From Caryophanales bacterium UBA3668 (GTDB lineage: Bacteria; Bacillota_I; Bacilli_A; RFN20; CAG-826), in NCBI GenBank assembly GCA_002373085.1, contig DFJP01000043.1, positions 1-11,286 on the forward strand: a stretch of 11,286 bases of DNA, given 5' to 3'. A program made the position numbers and the translations under genes. The notes under the pieces are model-generated. The model did not search any database. It was given only the letters and a program-made list of their open reading frames with translations, and was not told the origin of the DNA. Of the stretch, positions 5,941 through 11,286 are shown in pieces (positions within the stretch are counted from its first letter, which is position 1; each line of letters starts with the position of its first letter).

Positions 5941-8628
5941 TTAATCGTTGATACCAATGAAGATTGCTTCTTCAGGTTCTGCAGATTTCTTTGTAACAAC
6001 TTTCTTGTTCTTGTGTTCTCTTGGTTTTGTGTTAATTGTGATCTTAGAGAATAACTTGTATAAGAAGTTAGAAACAGGAACAAATAAGACAATTACTAAT
6101 CCTAATGCTGCTAAAGAAGCTAAGATTGATACTAAGTATAAGTAAGAGGAATTAATGATTCCAAAGCCGAAGAAGTTAATGAAGACATAAACTCCGATAA
6201 CTGCTGCTGCAAAGATTGGAGTAGCGGCCATACCAAGAGCCTTCTTAGAAACTTCGACACGATGTTCATAAGAATTATCTCTATTCTTGTCATCAAGAAT
6301 CATTTCACGTTCTCTATTCATGAATAAAATCATAAAGAAGTAGGAAACGAGTGTCACAAGTGGAACAGCAACTGCTGCACTAGCGGTAACAGTCATTCCA
6401 ATAACACCAAATAAAACGGTAATTCCTAAGGCGATTGCACCACTAACGATTGGGAAGATTAATGTAGCTAAGCCACGGCTTAAACGATATCTAAGTGTTA
6501 AGTATAAAGTCACGATTAAGATAGCGATAAATGTGGCCAGAGTAATCTTTGACCAATCTGGTGAAGCAACTGGAACAACTTCTGTAACAGTCTTAACAGA
6601 GACGATTGTTTCTTCTGAACCAGAGAAGATAGTTGGGTCAGTCATAACATCTTCAAGAACTTCACTTAATGCACGAGCATCACTAACAGGTTCACTAGAA
6701 AGTTTTGCGTTTGTGTCTAAGGAAATGATTTTCTTTAATTGAACAACATAATATGTTGTTGAATAGTTTGTGGTAACGGATTCAACAGTCTTGCTTTCTT
6801 TAACATCAAATGTATCAAAATCTAAATTTGAATATGTGAGTAAGGAGTTATAAACTGTTTCACCATTATCGTTTTTATCTTCGATTTCAATATATGAAAG
6901 GATTTGATCTTTTAAAGTATTTTCGTCTAATTTTGATTTGGAATCATCATCGATAACTTTAATCTTGTTTTGGACATAGATTTCTCCGCGGATTGCACTT
7001 GCAGCCTTGGCCTTGATTAAAGTACCACCATTAAGGCTACCAGCAACGATAACACCAACTAAAGATAAGACGAATGCGCCTAAAGCAACAAAGCTAACTG
7101 GTTTACGTTTGACTGTGAAATCTTTTTCAGCGTATGGGCCATAGAATCTTTGTTTTTCTTCGGCCATGTGATTTGGAACATTAGCAGAATCGATTCCGAA
7201 ATATTCATATTTGCCAATTAAGCCTGTGGTGTTTGTGACTAACCACATGAGTCCTTTTAATCCTAAGGTGTTAACAATTAAAGAGATGATTGTACCAAAG
7301 GTAAGGATGGAACCAAATGAATGTAAAGCACTACCACCAAGTAAGTAAACCATTAAGCCAACAACGATACCGACAAAGTGAATATCGATAATTGGAAGAA
7401 GGCTCTTTTTGCTTGCTTCAGTATTTGCTTTCTTTAATGTATGTCCACGATATGCATCTTCTTTGAGCTTGTTTAAATAAACAATGGAACTAACCAAGGA
7501 GATAACAGCGACTGCTACTAAGGCAGCAACAGCGAGCATGTTATATTCTAGGCCAGCTAAAATCATGAACATGAAACCGCTTAAAACACTTAAGACAGTT
7601 GTTGTAACGGCGCTAATAGCGCCTAAACGATAGAAGACAACGAGTAATAAAGAAACAACAACAACGGCAGCTACAGTAGCAGTTAATGTATTATTCCAAA
7701 CAACTTTGTCTTCGGTAATAACAGCTTCAACTTTTGGATCTAACCAAACTTCTGTACCACTTGTGATACCTTTAATACATTTAACTTCATAGTCTAAACT
7801 TGAAGCGTTGAATAAATGTAACAAGAAGTCTGCTTGGTTAAACGCTGATTGAACTTCGATTGGATCGGCATAGCCATTTCCATTTTTATCTTGATAACCA
7901 CAGATTTGAGATAAAGAATTCTTGTTGGAATCGTAGAATAATTCATCTGTGCTATCTGGTGCAAAATCAAATGTTAATAAGGTTTTATTTTCTAAGGTAT
8001 TGTTTTCGCTGAGGATTTGGTAGTTTTCACCTTTTTGGTAATTATAAATTAAGAATAAACGAGCGACTTCTCTACTATCGCCGTCTTCTTGTCCTTCGAC
8101 AGTCACCGGATTATCTTGGGCATTTTGAATTAATGTATCCCATTCAGTGTAGTCGGTCTTAATTGGGAGAATGATTTCTGGGTATTCGTTAACAGTAACG
8201 CTCTTAAGATAAGCATTGCCATTTCTAAATTGAGAAGCTTCAACAACATCAGATTGGTTATTCATCAATGCGAATGAACCACTGAATGTTAAGTAAGTAA
8301 CGATTTGTTGATATTTTTCAACGTTTTCAGCGCCAAAGCTAACTGTGACGATGTCGTTACCAGATGTTTGGATGTCATAGGATTCGACATCATAGGAGAT
8401 TAATCTCTCCTCCATAATCTTCGCCATCTCTTTAGCGGAATCTGCAGTTAATTTTTTAACTTCATCTTCATCATCTTCTTTCTCTCTTTCAGTTAATTGG
8501 AAAGTGAATTGACGACGAAGTCTATGATCACCATTGGATGAAAATCCTTTAATAAGAGTTGGTAAAGAAGCAAACGAAATAACTAATGCTGAGAATGCAA
8601 TTAGTAAGTATGCCCATAATCTTCTCAT
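5941..8628 (-). CDS. secDF: Fused SecD-SecF translocase accessory subunit, divergent
   Basis: A membrane partner of SecYEG that in characterised members uses the proton or sodium gradient to pull secreted proteins outward. I see TM1 (~5-26), a large ectodomain (~28-310), five helices (~313-335, 337-360, 363-385, 415-432, 437-464), then the SecF half: TM (~511-531), NGGTLI (533-538, a SecF landmark), a second ectodomain (~540-692) and five helices (~695-715, 719-744, 746-770, 803-823, 828-856). The cytoplasmic tail is basic, then acidic. That 12-TM order and the segment AKIMEERLISYDVESYDIQ (69-87), matching the SecD head, support the call. At 895 residues it is longer than B. subtilis SecDF (near 737), mainly in the ectodomains. 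The SecD GLDLxGG motif is degenerate. The transmembrane aspartates of the relay appear absent from both halves. An EF-hand-like loop spans 247-258. The start is set by CGGAGG 9 nt upstream. No yajC is adjacent. Confidence 0.88.
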   Translation of the reverse strand: MRRLWAYLLIAFSALVISFASLPTLIKGFSSNGDHRLRRQFTFQLTEREKEDDEDEVKKLTADSAKEMAKIMEERLISYDVESYDIQTSGNDIVTVSFGAENVEKYQQIVTYLTFSGSFALMNNQSDVVEASQFRNGNAYLKSVTVNEYPEIILPIKTDYTEWDTLIQNAQDNPVTVEGQEDGDSREVARLFLIYNYQKGENYQILSENNTLENKTLLTFDFAPDSTDELFYDSNKNSLSQICGYQDKNGNGYADPIEVQSAFNQADFLLHLFNASSLDYEVKCIKGITSGTEVWLDPKVEAVITEDKVVWNNTLTATVAAVVVVSLLLVVFYRLGAISAVTTTVLSVLSGFMFMILAGLEYNMLAVAALVAVAVISLVSSIVYLNKLKEDAYRGHTLKKANTEASKKSLLPIIDIHFVGIVVGLMVYLLGGSALHSFGSILTFGTIISLIVNTLGLKGLMWLVTNTTGLIGKYEYFGIDSANVPNHMAEEKQRFYGPYAEKDFTVKRKPVSFVALGAFVLSLVGVIVAGSLNGGTLIKAKAASAIRGEIYVQNKIKVIDDDSKSKLDENTLKDQILSYIEIEDKNDNGETVYNSLLTYSNLDFDTFDVKESKTVESVTTNYSTTYYVVQLKKIISLDTNAKLSSEPVSDARALSEVLEDVMTDPTIFSGSEETIVSVKTVTEVVPVASPDWSKITLATFIAILIVTLYLTLRYRLSRGLATLIFPIVSGAIALGITVLFGVIGMTVTASAAVAVPLVTLVSYFFMILFMNREREMILDDKNRDNSYEHRVEVSKKALGMAATPIFAAAVIGVYVFINFFGFGIINSSYLYLVSILASLAALGLVIVLFVPVSNFLYKLFSKITINTKPREHKNKKVVTKKSAEPEEAIFIGIND

Positions 8629-8637
8629 GTGTTAATA

Positions 8638-8660
8638 CCTCCGAGGTTTATAATAAACCT
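8638..8660 (-). promoter_or_regulatory. secDF Shine-Dalgarno next to a 17-bp palindrome
   Basis: On the minus strand AGGTTTATTATAAACCT (8644-8660) is a perfect palindrome around one central base. It is followed directly by CGGAGG (8638-8643), 9 nt before the secDF ATG. As RNA it can form a 7-bp hairpin with a UUA loop that leaves the Shine-Dalgarno free. The alternative pairing ACCU-CGG-AGGU would instead bury it. As DNA the palindrome could be an operator. The SD assignment is solid; a regulatory role is inference. Confidence 0.7.
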
Positions 8661-8683
8661 ATTGCGAAAAACGCCTAATTAAA

Positions 8684-8712
8684 AAAATACATTAATTGAG
8701 TGCATATTTCAA
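8684..8712 (-). promoter_or_regulatory. Putative sigma-70-type promoter of secDF
   Basis: On the minus strand TTGAAA (8707-8712; 5/6 to TTGACA), exactly 17 nt, then TATTTT (8684-8689; 4/6 to TATAAT). Transcription would start near 8677, giving a leader of about 49 nt that includes the palindrome and the Shine-Dalgarno. It is the best promoter match I found in the window. Confidence 0.6.
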
Positions 8713-8725
8713 CATAATTATGCAC
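8700..8725. repeat. Inverted repeat flanking the secDF -35 element (possible operator)
   Basis: GTGCATA (8700-8706) and TATGCAC (8719-8725) are perfect 7-bp arms 12 nt apart, and the predicted -35 hexamer 8707-8712 lies between them. The self-complementary CACGCGTG (8723-8730) overlaps the outer arm. An RNA hairpin here is not followed closely by a T run (the T7 tract is about 11 nt away), so a protein-binding site fits better than a terminator. Chance cannot be excluded. Confidence 0.4.
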
Positions 8726-8735
8726 GCGTGATAAT

Positions 8736-8772
8736 AAGGAATGTAGTGATATACACTACAATAATGTTCCTT
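8736..8772 (-). other. Stem-loop spanning the ruvB stop codon
   Basis: TGTAGTG (8742-8748) and CACTACA (8754-8760) pair around a 5-nt loop. The stem can be lengthened by AAGGAA (8736-8741) with TTCCTT (8767-8772) across a one-sided 6-nt bulge. The ruvB stop TAG (8756-8758) lies in it. The following minus-strand sequence is only mildly T-rich, so if this ends the obg-ruvB transcript it does so weakly. It may instead protect the 3' end. Confidence 0.45.
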
Positions 8773-9760
8773 GATATGTGATTTTGAGGTGCTTGTAAGC
8801 TTTGTCACGAGCAACTCTACCTCTTGGAGTGCGGTCAATGAAGCCAATCTGCAGTAAGTATGGTTCATAGACATCCTCAAGGTTCATAATTTCTTCTCCG
8901 ATAGCATTAGCTAGACTCTCAAGTCCAACTGGGCCGCCTTTAAAACGGAGAATTAATGTCTTCAAATAACGGATATCGACATCGTCGAGTCCGATTGAAT
9001 CAACTTTAAGAGCATCGAGCGCTTTAATCGTATCTTCATAAGAAACAGTGTCTCGATGTTGATAATTAGCAAAGTCTCTCACTCTTCTAAATAATCGGTT
9101 AGCGATACGAGGAGTTCCCCTACTACGTTTAGCGATTTCTAATTGTCCTTTTTCATCAATTTCTGTATTGAGAACTCTTGCGGTTCTTCTAACGATGTCT
9201 CTAATTTCATCTTCGGTATAGAAATTGAGCTTTTCAACAATTCCAAATCTTGCACGTAAAGGGGCGCTTAAATCACCTGCACGCGTTGTTGCGCCGATTA
9301 GAGTGAAAGGTGGAAGATTAATGCTAATAGATTTTGATGAAGATTCACGATTGATAATAATATCAAATCTAAAATCTTCCATCGCTGAATATAAAGATTC
9401 TTCTACTACTCTTGGGAGACGATGAATTTCATCAATAAAAAGAATATCCCCTGGTTCAAGTTCAGAAAGAATAGCAGCAAGATCTCCGGTCTTCTCTATT
9501 GTTGTACCTGTTACGACATGGATGTGTGCACCCATTTCGTGAGCGATAACATGCGCTAAAGTAGTCTTACCTAATCCTGGTGGGCCATATAAAAGAACAT
9601 GGTCTAATGGTTCGTTACGATGTAATGCAGCGCCAATAAAAACATTTAAATTTTCTTTAAGATCTTTTTGACCAACATATTCTTTAAGTGTTAAAGGTCT
9701 TAAAGAAGAATCTAATGAATCTTCATTAACGTTTGGTTTAGCGTCTAATAACCTACTCAT
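8756..9760 (-). CDS. ruvB: Holliday junction branch migration ATPase RuvB
   Basis: AAA+ motor that, as a hexameric ring with RuvA, drives branch migration of Holliday junctions. The length of 334 residues is typical. Visible landmarks are the N-terminal [13 protein letters not shown] (19-31), Walker [10 protein letters not shown] (59-67), Walker [10 protein letters not shown] (107-115), sensor 1 GATTRAG (156-162), the arginine-finger region LRARFG (168-173) and sensor 2 RGTPRIANR (214-222). A C-terminal winged-helix domain follows, ending in [11 protein letters not shown] and a short tail. The start is 1 nt after the ruvA stop. A candidate AAGAGG in the last ruvA codons is about 13 nt from the ATG, so coupling to ruvA translation is likely. 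No ruvC is present in the window. In B. subtilis queA and tgt come next; here the next gene is secDF. Confidence 0.98.
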   Translation of the reverse strand: MSRLLDAKPNVNEDSLDSSLRPLTLKEYVGQKDLKENLNVFIGAALHRNEPLDHVLLYGPPGLGKTTLAHVIAHEMGAHIHVVTGTTIEKTGDLAAILSELEPGDILFIDEIHRLPRVVEESLYSAMEDFRFDIIINRESSSKSISINLPPFTLIGATTRAGDLSAPLRARFGIVEKLNFYTEDEIRDIVRRTARVLNTEIDEKGQLEIAKRSRGTPRIANRLFRRVRDFANYQHRDTVSYEDTIKALDALKVDSIGLDDVDIRYLKTLILRFKGGPVGLESLANAIGEEIMNLEDVYEPYLLQIGFIDRTPRGRVARDKAYKHLKITYQGTLL

Positions 9761-9761
9761 T

Positions 9762-10313
9762 TTAGTTCTTTAGCCTCTTCAAAGCGATGCGTAAAATATC
9801 TTCATTTGTCGCTCCTGGTTCATTGATGGTTGCTAAGACACGATCAATGGCTGCTCCTTTAAATCCGAGAGTCTTAAGAGCGTCATATACTTCTTCGTAT
9901 TGTTTTGGGTTTCCTTTGGATCCAGTGAGTTCGCCTTTTAAATCTAAGATGATTTGTCCAGCAGCTTTTGCGCCTAATCCAGGAAGCTTCTTTAAGAAAG
10001 CAACGTTATTTGATGCAATTGCGTTAATTACATCATTAGGAGTTGTTGCACTTAAAGCGTTAATAACAGTTTTAGGACCTAATCCTTTAACTTTTATCAG
10101 AGATAAGAAAACATCTTTCTCTTCTTTATCTAAGAAACCGATGAGATAGTTTTCGTCTTCTCTAACTACGTTATAGGTGTAGACTAAAACTTCATCACCA
10201 ACATGGAACTGTTCGATATGACTGACTAACATTTGATAGCCAACATCTCTAACATCAATGACGATACTTTCTTGTTCAATAATTGCAACTTTGCCTCTTA
10301 AAAAGTAAATCAT
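9762..10313 (-). CDS. ruvA: Holliday junction-binding protein RuvA
   Basis: Tetrameric Holliday-junction binder that loads RuvB rings. It is 183 residues, slightly shorter than the usual ~200. Domain I, an OB-fold, covers ~1-62 starting [10 protein letters not shown]. Domain II has two helix-hairpin-helix motifs, [16 protein letters not shown] (72-87) and [20 protein letters not shown] (107-126). After a short, reduced acidic-linker region (~128-138), domain III (~139-182) carries the RuvB-contacting three-helix fold: [18 protein letters not shown], then [11 protein letters not shown]. The start is firmly set by AGGAG 6 nt upstream. That SD overlaps the stop codon of the preceding mini-ORF, so translation of the two may be linked. 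It is followed by ruvB after 1 nt. Confidence 0.98.
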   Translation of the reverse strand: MIYFLRGKVAIIEQESIVIDVRDVGYQMLVSHIEQFHVGDEVLVYTYNVVREDENYLIGFLDKEEKDVFLSLIKVKGLGPKTVINALSATTPNDVINAIASNNVAFLKKLPGLGAKAAGQIILDLKGELTGSKGNPKQYEEVYDALKTLGFKGAAIDRVLATINEPGATNEDILRIALKRLKN

Positions 10314-10319
10314 TTATCT

Positions 10320-10324
10320 CTCCT
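10320..10324 (-). promoter_or_regulatory. ruvA Shine-Dalgarno overlapping the mini-ORF stop
   Basis: AGGAG on the minus strand, 6 nt before the ruvA ATG. Its first two bases belong to the TAG stop of the 30-codon ORF at 10323-10415. Ribosomes ending there would sit on the ruvA initiation site. Confidence 0.85.
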
Positions 10325-10415
10325 AATTTATTAAAATAAATAACACCAAAATAACTAATCCAACAAAGGATGAAAATAGTCCTGAATAAATAACGATGTC
10401 GAGTTTATTTTTCAT
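10323..10415 (-). CDS. Small hydrophobic protein, 30 residues, single predicted TM helix
   Basis: I do not recognise this gene. The ATG lies 2 nt after the nadE stop and the TAG stop overlaps the ruvA Shine-Dalgarno, so the ORF exactly fills the 104-nt gap of an otherwise tight operon. It begins MKNKLDIVIY, continues SGLFSSFVGLVILVLF and ends ILIN. The N-terminus is short and basic, followed by about 22 hydrophobic residues with a serine/glycine patch, as expected of a single-span membrane mini-protein with the N-terminus inside. Upstream signals are weak: GAG about 7 nt before the ATG, plus possible re-initiation after nadE. If it is not real, the stretch would be an unexplained spacer of the operon. 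The hydrophobic bias could also arise from T-rich DNA read in this frame, so conservation would decide. No function is proposed. Confidence 0.55.
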   Translation of the reverse strand: MKNKLDIVIYSGLFSSFVGLVILVLFILIN

Positions 10416-10417
10416 AG

Positions 10418-11155
10418 TTAATCTCTATTGAATTCCTTTGGACATGGTAATGGGGCTCTTTTATGTTCACTAATACGGTGGAGATATTCAATTCTCTGTT
10501 TTGAATTTTCATCTACTTCTTTGCCGAGTAAATAATCATCTAATACATCGTATTTGACACCCATTTCAGTTTCATCTGTTTGGCCTTCGAACAAACCAGC
10601 GGTTGGTGTACGTTCTGCTAAACGATCAGAAATGCCGTAATATTTACAAGCTTCCATAACTTCTCTTTTTAGTAGATATGGGATTGGCAAGACATCAACA
10701 CCACCATCGCCGTATTTTGTGAAGTAACCCGTATAACGTTCACAAGCATTATCGGTTCCAATAACTAAACCTCCAACTTTTTGAGCGTAGGCATAAAGGA
10801 TACACATTCTAATTCTAACCTTAAGGTTAGCACGTGTCATTGTATCAAGTTCTATTCCATTAACTGCAAAATCATCAACAATCTTGTGATAACTTCCAGA
10901 ACCATCGATGACAATGTAATTAACATCTAATTCTTTTGCGACTTCTTTTGCGTCTTCTAAATCTGCTGGATTTGAATCGATAGGCATCATAATGCAAGTG
11001 AGTTTATCTTTTCCAACAGCAGTTTTAGTAATTGCCGCGACTAAAGAAGAATCAACTCCACCAGAAAGACCTAAAACATATTGCTTTTGGTGAGATTCTT
11101 CTAAATAATCTTTTACGAATTTTTCAATTTCTTTTAAGTATTCTTCTAATTTCAT
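10418..11155 (-). CDS. nadE: NH3-dependent NAD+ synthetase
   Basis: Performs the last step of NAD synthesis, amidating deamido-NAD with ammonia and ATP through an adenylate intermediate (adenine nucleotide alpha-hydrolase / PP-loop fold). The length of 245 residues fits the short ammonia-dependent form; there is no N-terminal glutaminase (nitrilase) domain. Visible motifs are the PP-loop LGLSGGVDSSLVAA (28-41), TRANLKVRIRMCILYAYA (107-124), GTDNACERYTGYFTKYGDGG (133-152), LPIPYLLKREV (156-166), PTAGLFEGQTDE (184-195) and the C-terminal KRAPLPCPKEF (232-242). The ATG overlaps the obg stop as TAATG and no Shine-Dalgarno is visible, so translation probably depends on termination-reinitiation from obg. 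The ammonia source would be a separate enzyme or free ammonium. The next ORF starts 2 nt after its stop. Confidence 0.97.
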   Translation of the reverse strand: MKLEEYLKEIEKFVKDYLEESHQKQYVLGLSGGVDSSLVAAITKTAVGKDKLTCIMMPIDSNPADLEDAKEVAKELDVNYIVIDGSGSYHKIVDDFAVNGIELDTMTRANLKVRIRMCILYAYAQKVGGLVIGTDNACERYTGYFTKYGDGGVDVLPIPYLLKREVMEACKYYGISDRLAERTPTAGLFEGQTDETEMGVKYDVLDDYLLGKEVDENSKQRIEYLHRISEHKRAPLPCPKEFNRD

Positions 11156-11286
11156 TATCGATAATACACGAAGACAAAGTCATCAAGAATTACTTGATCT
11201 CCATCTTGCGCTCCTAATTCTTCTAATTTATCATCAACTTTTAATTTACGAAGATGAGTTAATAATTTCATCATTCCATCATCAGT
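11155..11286 (-). CDS. obg: Obg/CgtA GTPase, C-terminal OCT domain only (cut by window edge)
   Basis: Only the last 43 codons are present; the reading frame enters from the right edge and ends at TAA (11155-11157). The peptide includes LLTHLRKLKVDDKLEELGAQ, then DGDQVILDDFVFVYYR. It matches the pattern of the Obg C-terminal (OCT) domain, whose end typically reads like GAKDGDTVRI..FEFEFVE. Obg is an essential ribosome-assembly GTPase that also responds to ppGpp. The G domain lies outside the window, so this rests on the tail pattern alone. The gene position supports it, since obg-nadE adjacency is familiar in low-GC Firmicutes and Mollicutes. The stop overlaps the nadE start by one base (TAATG). 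It is too short here to have been listed as an independent ORF. Confidence 0.8.
   Translation of the reverse strand, partial: TDDGMMKLLTHLRKLKVDDKLEELGAQDGDQVILDDFVFVYYR

Noticed and set aside
5941..8628. SecDF as a pseudogene or an RND drug exporter
   Set aside because: The frame is open over 895 codons with a strong SD, 12 regular TM helices, a recognisable SecD head segment and the SecF NGGTLI motif, so a divergent functional SecDF fits better than decay or an exporter.
8664..8674. GCG-AAAAA-CGC inverted repeat upstream of secDF
   Set aside because: Only 3 paired bases; too weak to call as a hairpin or operator.
8692..8880. Minus-strand 62-codon frame across the end of ruvB and the secDF promoter
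   Set aside because: Most of it overlaps ruvB in another frame and it would run through the predicted secDF promoter. Its final ATG-led piece of 7 codons overlaps the -35 box and is upstream of the likely transcription start, so I do not take it as an arrest or leader peptide.
1..11286. CRISPR array, insertion sequence, tRNA/rRNA gene or phage-like genes
   Set aside because: No regularly spaced repeats, transposase-like products, terminal repeats or tRNA-like cloverleaf sequence were seen. All stretches outside genes are shorter than 200 nt and the genes are core housekeeping ones.

Overview
The window is one stretch of AT-rich bacterial chromosome with every gene on the minus strand. It carries core housekeeping genes and no mobile element, CRISPR array, tRNA or rRNA that I can see. 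Read in the direction of transcription (high to low coordinate) the order is obg (3' end only), nadE, a 30-codon membrane mini-ORF, ruvA, ruvB, secDF (fused), recJ, rel, hisS, aspS (5' part only). This is the order ruvA-ruvB ... secDF ... recJ ... rel ... hisS-aspS known from Bacillus subtilis and relatives, but with queA, tgt, yajC, apt and dtd missing from between the anchors. The fused SecDF, the gene order, the AT-rich codons and the upstream obg-nadE pair suggest a small-genome member of the Bacilli (Erysipelotrichia, RF39 or Acholeplasma-like side of the Firmicutes). That placement is an inference. No visible stop codon is TGA, and Trp codons examined are TGG, so the genetic code cannot be settled from this window.

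Layout. (1) 11286-8756: obg, nadE, mini-ORF, ruvA and ruvB are packed with gaps of -1 to 9 nt and look like one operon whose promoter lies outside the window. (2) 8755-8629: a 127-nt control region before secDF holds a good sigma-70-type promoter and several inverted repeats, followed by a strong Shine-Dalgarno. (3) 8628-5907: secDF, closed by a short intrinsic terminator that nearly touches the recJ start codon. (4) 5901-4283: recJ, which has no Shine-Dalgarno, closed by its own intrinsic terminator. (5) 4273-1: a promoter, then rel-hisS-aspS as an apparent operon.

How the genes work together. obg and rel both belong to ppGpp and stress physiology. Rel senses uncharged tRNA on the ribosome, and it is followed directly by two aminoacyl-tRNA synthetases, with no room for a separate T-box leader. 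RuvA, RuvB and RecJ act in recombination and repair. SecDF assists the SecYEG translocon in the membrane. NadE makes NAD.

The most unusual items are a SecDF that keeps the 12-TM architecture but lacks the transmembrane aspartates of the proton relay, and carries an EF-hand-like loop in an enlarged ectodomain; the membrane mini-ORF between nadE and ruvA; and the terminator/SD-less start arrangement of recJ. I found no clear evidence of a wholly new multi-gene system.
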